From Stagnihabitans sp039932095 (GTDB taxonomy: Bacteria; Pseudomonadota; Alphaproteobacteria; Rhodobacterales; Rhodobacteraceae): a DNA stretch of 63,631 nt. The notes beneath the pieces were generated by a model that had not been told where the DNA came from, made no database searches, and saw only the letters and a list, made by a program, of their open reading frames with translations. Within the stretch, counting starts at the first letter, position 1. Each line of letters opens with the position of its first letter. Location of the stretch: positions 1 to 63,631 of the forward strand of contig JBDTQR010000002.1 in the NCBI GenBank assembly GCA_039932095.1, written 5' to 3'. The position numbers and the translations under genes were made by a program. Of this stretch, positions 17,268 to 27,547 are shown one piece after another.

Positions 17268-18968
17268 ATGCCCTACCGCGCCCCCATCGCCGATTTCCGT
17301 TTTTTGCTGGATCAAATTGTAGGATTCGCTGCTGTCACCGCCACCGACCGCTTTGCCGACGCCACCCCCGATACCACCGACGCCATTCTGGCCGAGGCAG
17401 CCAAGCTGTGTGAAACCACATTGGCCCCGCTGAACCGGTCAGGCGACAAGACCCCTGCCCGCCTTGAAAACGGCATCGTCCGTACCTCGCCCGGTTATGC
17501 CGAAGGCTTCAAGGGCATCGCCGACGGCGGCTGGATCGGCATGTCGGCCCCGCCCGAACACGGCGGCCTGGGTCTGCCGGTCACCCTGCTCACTTGCGTT
17601 AACGACATGATGGCCTCATCCTGTCTTGCCCTGCAGCTGAACCCGATGCTGACCCAAGGCCAGATCGAGGCGTTGGAACATCACGGCTCTGATAGCCTCA
17701 AGGCGCTCTACCTGCCCAAACTGATCTCGGGCGACTGGAACGGCACGATGAACCTGACCGAGCCGCAGGCCGGCAGCGATGTCGGTGCCATCCGCACCAG
17801 GGCCGAACCCAACGACGACGGCACCTATGCCATTACGGGGCAAAAGATTTTCATCACCTGGGGCGACAGCGATTTCAACGCCAACACCTGCCATCTGGTG
17901 CTGGCCCGCCTGCCCGATGCGGTCCCCGGCGTCAAAGGCATCACCCTTTTCATGGTGCCGAAACTGATCCCTGACGCCGACGGCAACCCCGGCGTTCGCA
18001 ACACGCTGAAGGTCGTCAGCCTTGAACACAAGCTCGGCATCCACGGCAGCCCGACCGCCGTCATGCAGTTCGATGGCGCTACGGGCTGGATCGTGGGAGA
18101 GCCGCACAATGGCATGGCCGCGATGTTCACCATGATGAACAACGCCCGGCTTGGTGTCGGCATGCAAGGCGTTGCCGTGGCCGAAGCGGCGTTCCAGCAT
18201 GCCCTGCTCTATGCGACGGACCGCAAGCAAGGCAAAACTCCGCTTGGCACCGGCGCGATCATCGACCATGCCGACGTGCGCCGGATGCTGGCCGAGATGA
18301 AGGCGGAAACCTTCTCGGCCCGCGCCATCGGCCTTGCCTGCGCAGTTGCCATCGACATGGCCCGCGCCACCTCCGAAGCCCATTGGCGGGCCCGCGCGGC
18401 CCTCTTGACGCCGATCGCCAAGGCCTACGGCACCGACACCGGCCACCTTGTTGCCCATCTCGGCGTGCAGGTTCACGGCGGCATGGGGTTCATCGAGGAA
18501 ACCGGTGCCGCGCAATTCGCCCGCGACGTCCGCATCACCCAGATTTACGAGGGCACCAACGGCATCCAGGCAATGGATCTTGTCGGGCGCAAGATGATGG
18601 ATGGCGGTGAGGCAGCCTTTCGCCTGATCGACGAAATGCAGGATACGGCGGAAACCGCCCGCGACCCCTTGCCCGAGCTGGCCACAGCAGTCTGGACGGC
18701 AGCCGAGGCGCTGCGCGAGGCCACTGAAACCCTTGTCGCGCAACCGATGAATGACCGGTTCGCCGGGGCAGTCGCGTATCAATCCGCCTTCGCCCGCGTG
18801 TTGGGCTGCCATTTCCACCTGAAGGCCGCCATGGCTGACCCGGCCCGCCTGCCCCTCGCCACTTTCGCCATCCGCCGCCTGTTGCCGCAGCACGCCGCCC
18901 TGCTGGCCGAGGCCGGTGATGGTGCTGATGGCGTCTACGCCTTGACCGCCGAGGTGCTTGGCTTGTGA
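17268..18968 (+). CDS. acyl-CoA dehydrogenase with extra C-terminal domain (DmdC-like)
   Basis: 566-aa FAD enzyme oxidising an acyl-CoA to the enoyl-CoA. The N-terminus MPYRAPIADFRF and the length match the 3-methylmercaptopropionyl-CoA dehydrogenase/long acyl-CoA dehydrogenase group. MNLTEPQAGSD (FAD contact) and ITQIYEGTNGIQAMDLVGRKM with the catalytic Glu are clear. A C-terminal helical domain follows from ~470. The start at 17268 has GGAGAG upstream. It is translationally coupled to an MBL hydrolase by a GTGA overlap. Electrons would go to ETF and the ETF-QO encoded at 25.8 kb. The acyl substrate is not determined. Confidence 0.88.
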   Translation: MPYRAPIADFRFLLDQIVGFAAVTATDRFADATPDTTDAILAEAAKLCETTLAPLNRSGDKTPARLENGIVRTSPGYAEGFKGIADGGWIGMSAPPEHGGLGLPVTLLTCVNDMMASSCLALQLNPMLTQGQIEALEHHGSDSLKALYLPKLISGDWNGTMNLTEPQAGSDVGAIRTRAEPNDDGTYAITGQKIFITWGDSDFNANTCHLVLARLPDAVPGVKGITLFMVPKLIPDADGNPGVRNTLKVVSLEHKLGIHGSPTAVMQFDGATGWIVGEPHNGMAAMFTMMNNARLGVGMQGVAVAEAAFQHALLYATDRKQGKTPLGTGAIIDHADVRRMLAEMKAETFSARAIGLACAVAIDMARATSEAHWRARAALLTPIAKAYGTDTGHLVAHLGVQVHGGMGFIEETGAAQFARDVRITQIYEGTNGIQAMDLVGRKMMDGGEAAFRLIDEMQDTAETARDPLPELATAVWTAAEALREATETLVAQPMNDRFAGAVAYQSAFARVLGCHFHLKAAMADPARLPLATFAIRRLLPQHAALLAEAGDGADGVYALTAEVLGL

Positions 18969-19990
18969 CCGACCTGTACTACCCTTTCCCGGACGCGCCC
19001 GCCGAATATCAGACGATTGTCGTGGCACCGGGCGTGCATTGGCTGCGGATGCCGCTGCCGATGGCGCTGAACCATGTGAATTGCTATGCCCTCGATGAAG
19101 GCGATGGCTGGACGCTGGTCGACACGGGCATGGCCAACAAACATTCCAAGGCGCTATGGCAAGCCCTGCTAGCCGTGCCCCTGCGCGGCAAACCTGTCAC
19201 CCGGCTGATCGTCACCCACCACCATCCCGACCATATCGGCCTTGCCGGCTGGTTTCAGGATCAGGGGGTGGAGTTGCTGACAACCCGCACCGCCTGGTTG
19301 TTCGCCCGCATGCTGACGCTGGACGAACAGCGCCTGCCCTCGCCCGAGGCGCTGCTGTTCTATCAGCGGGCCGGGATGGAACCTGACCAGCGCGCGGCCA
19401 AGGCGCTGGAACGGCCCTTCAACTTCAGCGACGTCGTGTCCCGGCTGCCTCTCGGCTTGACCCGGATTGACGAGGGCGATGTGATAACGGCTGGCGGGCG
19501 ACGCTGGTTGGTGCGCCTGGGTCAAGGCCATGCGCCCGATCATGCGATGATGTGGAGCCTCGATGACAACCTGATCATCGGCGCGGACCAGTTGTTGCCG
19601 ACAATCTCTGCCAATATCGGCGTCTACCCGACCGAGCCAGAGGCCGACCCGCTGACCGAATGGCTCGACACCACACGCGCCCTGATGCCCTTTGCCCGCG
19701 ATGATCATTTCGTGTTGCCCGGCCACAAACTGCCCTACACCGGCCTGCCACAACGCCTGCAGGAAATGATCGATGATCACGAATCCGCCCTGACCGGTCT
19801 GCTCGCGCATCTGCACCAGACCAGACGTGCGACCGAATGCTTTCCGGTCCTGTTCAAACGGCCGATCGACGGCAGTAATTTCGGCATGGCGCTGGCCGAA
19901 TCCATAGCCCATCTGAACTGCCTGTTGCAGCGCGGCGCCGTGACGCGCCACCTGTCCAGCGATGGCGCGTGGCTCTGGCACGCCATCTGA
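18965..19990 (+). CDS. MBL-fold metallo-hydrolase
   Basis: 341 aa, GTG start overlapping the acyl-CoA dehydrogenase stop (GTGA). The metal motif THHHPDH (near residue 80), the second His in GQGHAPDH, and the third ligands in IGADQ and LPGHKLPY show a complete binuclear metal site. The C-terminal helical extension with QRLQEMIDDHESAL resembles thioesterase- or lactonase-like members (BLACT winged-helix-like tail). Coupling to the dehydrogenase suggests a CoA-thioester or lipid-related substrate, which is inference. Confidence 0.85.
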   Translation: MTDLYYPFPDAPAEYQTIVVAPGVHWLRMPLPMALNHVNCYALDEGDGWTLVDTGMANKHSKALWQALLAVPLRGKPVTRLIVTHHHPDHIGLAGWFQDQGVELLTTRTAWLFARMLTLDEQRLPSPEALLFYQRAGMEPDQRAAKALERPFNFSDVVSRLPLGLTRIDEGDVITAGGRRWLVRLGQGHAPDHAMMWSLDDNLIIGADQLLPTISANIGVYPTEPEADPLTEWLDTTRALMPFARDDHFVLPGHKLPYTGLPQRLQEMIDDHESALTGLLAHLHQTRRATECFPVLFKRPIDGSNFGMALAESIAHLNCLLQRGAVTRHLSSDGAWLWHAI

Positions 19991-20050
19991 CTTGCCGGTT
20001 GACGGCTTTTCGCTCTACCCTCGTGGGGACCCGTTGCGAAAGCTGTCCTC

Positions 20051-20422
20051 ATGGCCTTGCCGTCTCGCCCAAAAGCCACCAGGCCGAAATCGGCTGCCCA
20101 ATCGGCCTATGAACGGCTCGTCCTCTACATCCGCGCCTTCGAACAGCAGTTGAACGCCGATCAGGAGGTGGCAATCGGCTTCGCCGGGTCCGAGGCCGGG
20201 GTGCTGCGCATCGAAGGGATCGGCTATTTCGACCCGGACATCGTGACGTTTTACGGCGCAGATGAGGCGGGGATGAAGATGCAGCTGATCCAGCATGTCA
20301 ACCAATTGTCCGTCCTGCTGCGCGCCCAACCCAAATCCGACCCAAATGACGCCCCGCGTCGCATCGGCTTCAATCTGACGTCGGGCTGGCATGGCGGCGA
20401 GGCAGGCGATGCGTCCGCCTGA
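20051..20422 (+). CDS. DUF6173 family protein
   Basis: 123-aa soluble protein of unknown function. Segments YERLVLYIRAFEQQL, EVAIGFAGSEAGVLRIEGIGYFDPDIVTFYG and LIQHVNQLSVLLRA are those I remember from the rhodobacterial DUF6173 family. The gene stands between the MBL hydrolase and the small oxidase subunit gene. No catalytic motif or membrane segment is seen. Confidence 0.75.
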   Translation: MALPSRPKATRPKSAAQSAYERLVLYIRAFEQQLNADQEVAIGFAGSEAGVLRIEGIGYFDPDIVTFYGADEAGMKMQLIQHVNQLSVLLRAQPKSDPNDAPRRIGFNLTSGWHGGEAGDASA

Positions 20423-20514
20423 TCACATCGCACGGCAGAAGCCGTCTTGCCCCCGTGACAGCGTCGCAGCTTTGCGGTAAGGGCGGGACAACGTAGCAAC
20501 AAAGGGTTGGCATC

Positions 20515-20649
20515 ATGGCCGAATTCAAACCGGGCAGCATGGACATACGCGCCAAGGAAAAGACGTTTGCAGGCTTCATCCGCATGATCACCTGGGGCGG
20601 CATCATCTGCATCGTCATCCTGATCATCATGGCTCTGGCCGACGCCTGA
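20515..20649 (+). CDS. aa3-type cytochrome c oxidase subunit IV
   Basis: 44-aa protein. It has a short cytoplasmic N-terminus with the motif MDIRAKEKTFAGFIR, then one transmembrane helix (residues ~26-42) ending ALADA. This matches the small subunit IV of alphaproteobacterial aa3 oxidases (M-D-I-x-x-x-E-K-T-F-x-G-F). An AAAGGG ribosome site lies upstream. It is not next to the catalytic subunits, which is normal for this subunit. Confidence 0.82.
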   Translation: MAEFKPGSMDIRAKEKTFAGFIRMITWGGIICIVILIIMALADA

Positions 20650-20684
20650 ACCACCCCGACGCTGCGATGCAGGCAAAGGATAGC

Positions 20685-21338
20685 ATGATGTTACGAGTTG
20701 CCCTCGGCCTGCTGGCCATGGTTTTCCTTGTTGCCTGCACGGCAGATCACAAATTTGCCAGTGATGCCGTGGTGGCGCGTGCCCATTACGTCGACCCCAA
20801 CCCGCCATCGATCACCCTGATGACCTCGATCAACACCCGGACGCATTCGGGTGCCCATGCCGGGCTGCTGATCAACGGGACCGAGCGGGTGCTGTTCGAC
20901 CCCGCCGGCTCGTTCGAGCATCCCTCGGCCCCGGAACGCGAAGACATGCTCTATGGCATGACGCCGACCATGCTCAGCTTCTACGCCGATTATCAGGGGG
21001 TTGCCCCGTTCGAACTGATCGAGCAGACCATTTACGTGACCCCCGAAATCGCCGAACAGGTCAAGCAGGCTGCCATCAAATACGGCGCGGCCAACAAGGC
21101 CGAATGCACCAAGGCCATCGCCACGGTGCTGCGCGACGTGCCCGGCTTTCAGTCGCTGCCGATGACCTGGTTCCCCAAAGCCATGGCCAAGGCCTTCGCC
21201 ACCTTGCCCGGCGTCCACAGCCAGACCATCACCTCGCTTGACGGCAACCGGCGCGGCTATCTGCCGGGTGAGCCGGTGGGCACCCTGAACCGCGACCTCA
21301 CTCCCGCCTATCCGTCGACCGACGCTCCGCAGGGCTGA
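20685..21338 (+). CDS. uncharacterised lipoprotein
   Basis: 217 aa. The signal peptide ends in a lipobox LVAC, so the mature protein is predicted to carry an N-terminal lipid at Cys. The start at 20685 has AAGGA 5 nt upstream, better than the ATG at 20667. The mature part contains SINTRTHSGAHAGLLINGTERVLFDPAGSF, which recalls proteins that process a host- or envelope-linked ligand, but I recognise no catalytic motif. It follows the oxidase subunit IV gene on the same strand. Its conserved look suggests a genuine envelope protein of unknown role. Confidence 0.75.
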   Translation: MMLRVALGLLAMVFLVACTADHKFASDAVVARAHYVDPNPPSITLMTSINTRTHSGAHAGLLINGTERVLFDPAGSFEHPSAPEREDMLYGMTPTMLSFYADYQGVAPFELIEQTIYVTPEIAEQVKQAAIKYGAANKAECTKAIATVLRDVPGFQSLPMTWFPKAMAKAFATLPGVHSQTITSLDGNRRGYLPGEPVGTLNRDLTPAYPSTDAPQG

Positions 21339-21406
21339 CCCGGCCGACCTTTACCCCGGCACCCAAAACCCGTAGGCCTGCTGCAAGCGTGGCAAAGGGT
21401 TTTAGT

Positions 21407-21991
21407 GTGAGACTGTTCGGCGTAATTCTGGCAGGCGGCCAAGCCCGCCGCATGGGCGGTGCGGACAAGGCGCTGCTGCCGCTGGCTGGCCGCAGCCTGA
21501 TTTCCCTTGTGATAGACCGCTTCGAACCTCAGGTCGAACGCCTCGCCATTTCCGCCAACGGCGACCCCGCCCGTTTCGCCGCGCTTGGCCTGCCTATTCT
21601 TGCCGACACCCAATCGCGGGGCCCGCTTTCCGGCCTGCTCGCCGCCCTGACCTGGGCCGCACCGCATGGCGCCACTGCGGTGGTTTCGGTCCCGGTCGAT
21701 GGCCCTTTCCTGCCCCCCGACCTCGTCCCCCGCCTCTGCCTTGCCGCCGAAGCCTCCGGCATCGCCCTCGCCGCCAGCAACGGCACCTGGCACCCGACCT
21801 TCGGCCTGTGGCCCGTCACCATCGCCCCCGCCCTCGCCACCTTCCTCGCCTCGGGCGCCAAAGAGCGCATCCGCGACTTTGCCATCGCCCACCATACCGG
21901 CATCGCCAATTTCCCTGACGACCTCGCTTTTGCCAACGCCAACACGCCCGAGGACCTTGCCCGGTTCGCCGCCCTCATGGTCCCGCAATGA
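21407..21991 (+). CDS. mobA: molybdenum cofactor guanylyltransferase
   Basis: 194 aa, transferring GMP from GTP to molybdopterin to form the bis-MGD cofactor. The N-terminal nucleotide motif LAGGQARRMGGADKALLPL is diagnostic, with VPVDGPFLP (metal-binding Asp) and HPTFGLWPV further on. A GTG start at 21407 has AAAGGG 6 nt upstream; an in-frame GTG at 21389 is less likely. It overlaps mobB by 4 bp (ATGA), so the two are co-translated. Confidence 0.93.
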   Translation: MRLFGVILAGGQARRMGGADKALLPLAGRSLISLVIDRFEPQVERLAISANGDPARFAALGLPILADTQSRGPLSGLLAALTWAAPHGATAVVSVPVDGPFLPPDLVPRLCLAAEASGIALAASNGTWHPTFGLWPVTIAPALATFLASGAKERIRDFAIAHHTGIANFPDDLAFANANTPEDLARFAALMVPQ

Positions 21992-23334
21992 AGGTCTACG
22001 GCGTCATCGGCTGGAAGAATTCCGGCAAGACCTCGTTGATGGAGCGTCTGGTGGCCAATATCACCGCCCGCGGCTTCACCGTCTCCACCGTCAAACATGT
22101 CCACCACGACGTCGACCTTGACCAACCGGGCAAGGATACCTTCCGCCATCGTGCCGCTGGTGCCAGCGAAGTCGTCCTCGCCTCTGCCCACCGTTTCGCC
22201 GTCATGCACGAACACCGTGGCCCCGAACCTGCGCTGTCTGAAATCCTCGCCCGCCTCGCCCCGGTCGATCTGGTGCTGGTCGAAGGTTACAAACGCGACC
22301 CGCACCCCAAGGTCGAAGTCTTTCGCCCCGACACCGGCCATACGTTGATCCAGCCTTCCGATCCCACCACCCGTGCCGTTGCAACCGACGCCCCGCTCGG
22401 CCCGCTGCCCGTCCCGGTCCTGAACCTGAACGACACCAAGGCAGTCGCCGATTTCATCCTGACCGAGACCGGCCTGAATGACCTGCCTTTCGACAGCGTC
22501 ATCATCGTCGACTGGTCCGCCGCCGCATCCCCCAGCCCGAAATCGCCGACAAAAGATGCCATCTGGATCGGCGTTACCCAGAACGGCACCACCACCACCA
22601 CCTACCATCGTACCCGGCAAGACGCCGAATCCCACCTCATCACTCTGCTCGACGCTGCCGAGGCAAAGGGTCGGCGCACCCTCCTGGGCTTCGACTTCGC
22701 CATGGCCTATCCGCAGGGCTTTGCCGCCGCCCTCACTGGCCGAAAAGACCCCAGGGCCGTCTGGCACTGGCTGTACCAGCACATCACAGACGACGCGAAC
22801 AACCACAACAACCGCTTTGCCGTCGCCGACCAGATCAACGCGACATTCCACCAGCCAGGGCCGTTCTGGGGCCGCCCGGCGACGGCTGCCCACAGCCATC
22901 TCAGCCCGACCAAAGCAGTCGACTACACCGCCCTCGACCTTACCGAACGCCGCCATGTCGAGGCCATTGTCCCGTCCGCCCAACCCGTCTGGAAACTCTA
23001 CACCACCGGCGCCGTCGGCTCACAAAGCCTGATGGGCCTGCCGCTGATTCACCGCCTGTCACTGCGCCCGCATACCGCAGTCTGGCCTTTCGACTCGCCC
23101 ACCGCCCAGACCGTGATCGCAGAGGTTTACCCGTCTCTGCTGACCACCGCGGTCGCCGCCGACCCCGACAAGATCAAAGACCGCGTTCAGGTCCGCGTCC
23201 TGTCGCGCGCGCTCTGGCAATTGTCACAGTCCCGCAAGCTGGCCCCGCTGTTCGACACCCCGGCCATCGCGCAGGAAGAAGGCTGGATCCTTGGCGCCGG
23301 CCACGCCAACAGCCTACTCACGGCCCTGACATGA
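21988..23334 (+). CDS. mobB: MobB domain fused to a DUF429-like C-terminal domain
   Basis: 448 aa, against ~170 for ordinary MobB. Residues 1-160 are MobB: P-loop GWKNSGKTSL (8-17), TVKHVHHDVDLDQPGKDTFRHRAAGA, and VEGYKRDPHPKVEVFR. From ~166 a second domain begins with SVIIVDWSAAA, then KDAIWIGV, LLGFDFAMAYPQGFA and a C-terminal EVYPSLL. These acidic strand ends resemble a DUF429/RNase-H-like fold. MobB supports guanylylation of molybdopterin; the role of the added domain is unknown. It is coupled to mobA upstream and a GNAT gene downstream by ATGA overlaps. Confidence 0.85.
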   Translation: MKVYGVIGWKNSGKTSLMERLVANITARGFTVSTVKHVHHDVDLDQPGKDTFRHRAAGASEVVLASAHRFAVMHEHRGPEPALSEILARLAPVDLVLVEGYKRDPHPKVEVFRPDTGHTLIQPSDPTTRAVATDAPLGPLPVPVLNLNDTKAVADFILTETGLNDLPFDSVIIVDWSAAASPSPKSPTKDAIWIGVTQNGTTTTTYHRTRQDAESHLITLLDAAEAKGRRTLLGFDFAMAYPQGFAAALTGRKDPRAVWHWLYQHITDDANNHNNRFAVADQINATFHQPGPFWGRPATAAHSHLSPTKAVDYTALDLTERRHVEAIVPSAQPVWKLYTTGAVGSQSLMGLPLIHRLSLRPHTAVWPFDSPTAQTVIAEVYPSLLTTAVAADPDKIKDRVQVRVLSRALWQLSQSRKLAPLFDTPAIAQEEGWILGAGHANSLLTALT

Positions 23335-23915
23335 CGATAACCCTGCAAACTGGCCTGCCCGACCATCTGCGCGCCGACGCCGCCCGGCTTTACTGGCAGG
23401 CTTTCGGCGGCAAACTGAACTTGGTGATGGGCCCAGAACTGCGCGCCTTGCGCTTTCTGCAGCGAGTGATCCGCGCCGATCAAGTCATCGTGGCCCTTGG
23501 ACCCGAAGGCAACCTCCTCGGCATCGCCGGCTTCAAGACCCCCAATGGCAGCTTCGCTGCCGGGCAGGCCGATGATCTGACCGCCGTCTATGGCGAGGCC
23601 GGGGCGTTTTGGCGCCGCCGCCTCCTCAGCTGGCTGTCCGACGATCTCGACACTGCCCGCTTCCTGCTCGACGGCCTCTGCGTTGATGCCGACGCCCGCA
23701 GCCAGGGTCTCGGCACCGCCCTGCTGAATGCCATCTGCACCGAAGCCCGGGCCCGTGGTTACAGCGAAGTGCGCCTAGACGTGATCGACACCAACTTTCG
23801 CGCTATCGCCCTTTACAAACGTCTGGGCTTCACGGTCACCGCCCGCCAGAACATCGGCCTTTTGCGGCTGGTGTTCGGCTTTTCCTCTGCCTTGACCATG
23901 GTCAGGCCGGTCTGA
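23331..23915 (+). CDS. GNAT family N-acetyltransferase
   Basis: 194 aa. The acetyl-CoA site is visible as LCVDADARSQGLGTALLNAICTEARARG, followed by VRLDVIDTNFRAIALYKRLGFTV, the standard GNAT motifs A and B. It overlaps the mobB fusion gene by ATGA. Its place at the end of the mobAB operon hints at a link with cofactor or molybdoenzyme metabolism, but the substrate cannot be inferred from sequence. Confidence 0.88.
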   Translation: MTITLQTGLPDHLRADAARLYWQAFGGKLNLVMGPELRALRFLQRVIRADQVIVALGPEGNLLGIAGFKTPNGSFAAGQADDLTAVYGEAGAFWRRRLLSWLSDDLDTARFLLDGLCVDADARSQGLGTALLNAICTEARARGYSEVRLDVIDTNFRAIALYKRLGFTVTARQNIGLLRLVFGFSSALTMVRPV

Positions 23916-24005
23916 CGCCAATTCCCCAAGACATGCCTGGTACTCTGGCCGGTGTGATGGCGTGACGCCCCCATCCACCGCTTGCCAAACAATACTGCCC
24001 GAAAG

Positions 24006-25025
24006 TCAGTCAAACGTCCCAGTCACCCGGCCGAACAGCATGAAAGCCCGTGCCGTCCTTGTATCGGCCAACTCCGCCAACTCCTCATCCGAGGCATTGG
24101 GTTCAAAGGCAGCAAAAGTCTTGTCGAAGCTGCGCAGGAAATGATGTCCGGCATCGCGAAACACAGAGTCTTCCCGCATCCGCCCCGCTGTCAGCGCCAG
24201 TGACGACCGGTCCCTGATCCCGCCCAAGGCCGCAATCGTCCGCCCACGCTCCCCGGCCGCAAACCTCCGCCATAGTTCCGGCCGGGCGCGGTCGGGCTTA
24301 AGGTCATCCATATAGATGCCCTCCTGCGACAGCAGCGTCAGCACGTCCTGTGCCGCCCGGATCAGCTTGGCCGTAGTGCGGTCTTCCAGCGCCAGCCGCA
24401 GCGCCCGGAACCCCTCACGGTCATCCGGCGTTTCGGGAAACTGCAGGGCGCGGATGAAATCGATAACGGACAAAGGCGCCCGCAAATCCTCAGCCGGGGT
24501 CCCAAGCGCCAGCGATGGTTCGTCTTCGGACGCCCGCGCCGTGGCCGGCGTCACCAAAGCCGCCTTGCGATCCGCCGAGGGTTGGGTCAGCGCCTGATCG
24601 CGCCGCGAGCGGAAGGTCGCCAAAGCCGTCTCGGTCTGCCGGGCCGACGCGGCAAGTTCGTCCAGCTTTTTCTCCATCGACGGCTTCAGCGCCGCTTGCA
24701 TCGCGGCCTGCTGGCTGGCCACATAAGCCGCCCGCATCGCCTCCACCGTCGCCTGCATGCGCGCAGTTTCCGCCCTAAGCGCCCGCACCGACCGCAACGT
24801 CAGCACCGCCGCCCAGATTAGCACCAGCGGCAGGAACACCACAAGCAACGTCAGCACCAGCCCCAACGCTTTGGTGTTCTCCGGCGCGGTCCAGACATAG
24901 GCCGCCACGGCACCGACCCAGACCACGCTCATCAGCCCGGCCATCACCTCCATGGCAGTCGCCCCGGTCGGGTCGGCAACCGGCGCATGCCCGGCATTAA
25001 CAGAGGTTTCCAGTGGTTTGGCCAT
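24006..25025 (-). CDS. two-TM membrane protein with coiled coil, unknown function
   Basis: 339 aa. Two adjacent transmembrane helices (residues ~27-47 and ~54-78) are followed by a predicted coiled coil (RALRAETARMQATVEAMRAAY..., ~80-145) and a C-terminal helical domain with VIDFIRALQFPETPDDREGFRALRLALED and LTLLSQEGIYMDDLKPD. The start at 25025 (MAKPLE) has GCGGAA about 6 nt upstream. It lies 34 nt downstream of greA on the same strand. It looks like a conserved rhodobacterial protein, but I do not recognise a named family. Confidence 0.75.
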   Translation of the reverse strand: MAKPLETSVNAGHAPVADPTGATAMEVMAGLMSVVWVGAVAAYVWTAPENTKALGLVLTLLVVFLPLVLIWAAVLTLRSVRALRAETARMQATVEAMRAAYVASQQAAMQAALKPSMEKKLDELAASARQTETALATFRSRRDQALTQPSADRKAALVTPATARASEDEPSLALGTPAEDLRAPLSVIDFIRALQFPETPDDREGFRALRLALEDRTTAKLIRAAQDVLTLLSQEGIYMDDLKPDRARPELWRRFAAGERGRTIAALGGIRDRSSLALTAGRMREDSVFRDAGHHFLRSFDKTFAAFEPNASDEELAELADTRTARAFMLFGRVTGTFD

Positions 25026-25059
25026 GGTCATTTCCGCGAATTGGGGCGGTAACAGGGTC

Positions 25060-25530
25060 TCAGATGAAGCGGATGCTCAGCACTTCATAGCTGCGCGTCC
25101 CGCCCGGCGACTTGACCTCAGCCGAATCGCCCTCTTCCTTGCCGATCAGTGACCGGGCCAGTGGCGAGCGGATGTTCAGCTTGCCGTTCTCGATATCGGC
25201 CTCAGGTTCACCGACGATCTGATAGGTCTTCTCCTCGCCCGAATCCTCATCCGCCACCGTTACGGTCGCGCCGAACTTGATCGAGCCGGACAGTTTGCTG
25301 GGGTCGATCACCTCGGCCAGCGACACGATGGCCTCCAGCTCCTTGATCCGGCCCTCGATAAAGCTCTGCTTCTCGCGCGCCGCATGATATTCCGCGTTTT
25401 CCGACAAGTCGCCATGTTCCCGCGCCTCGGCAATGGCGCGGATCACGGCGGGACGTTCCACCGATTTCAACAGTTTCAACTCTTCGTCCAATGCGGTGAA
25501 GCCCGCACGGGTCATCGGTATCTTGTCCAT
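25060..25530 (-). CDS. greA: transcription elongation factor GreA
   Basis: 156 aa. It rescues backtracked RNA polymerase by stimulating transcript cleavage. The N-terminal coiled coil carries IAEAREHGDLSENAEYHAARE, with the acidic tip that enters the secondary channel. The C-terminal FKBP-like domain has YQIVGEPEADIENGKLNIRSPLARSLIGKEEGD. The start MDKIPMT at 25530 is the family-standard one rather than the longer frame to 25575. It is followed by the two-TM protein gene. Confidence 0.96.
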   Translation of the reverse strand: MDKIPMTRAGFTALDEELKLLKSVERPAVIRAIAEAREHGDLSENAEYHAAREKQSFIEGRIKELEAIVSLAEVIDPSKLSGSIKFGATVTVADEDSGEEKTYQIVGEPEADIENGKLNIRSPLARSLIGKEEGDSAEVKSPGGTRSYEVLSIRFI

Positions 25531-25773
25531 CGTATCACTCGCGCCCTGTGTCCTGACGGACGGTGCCTTGTTCAAACAAAGAACAAGGCCACGGACCGAT
25601 TTGGACCATGACCTTGCGCCTCGTCCTTCTTAAAGACCCTTCCACGTCGCCGATTGCAAGAGAAAAGGCGCGAATGGGCCTTTGCGCGTCGCTGACATGT
25701 CGAAAATCCGCGCGGCAATTGACCAGAACCTAGCCATGAGGCAATGACAGACTGCAAGAGACATGAGGAAGCC

Positions 25774-27429
<1,656 letters not shown>

Positions 27430-27547
27430 TGCGGCATTCACCAAGAATTGCGCGATCCAGCGCCGCAGACCGGCCAAACCCGTCTGCAATGCATTGCCCT
27501 CATCCCGGTCAGGCCTTAGCCTTGGTCGGGTAATTCAGGAGCCGCCC

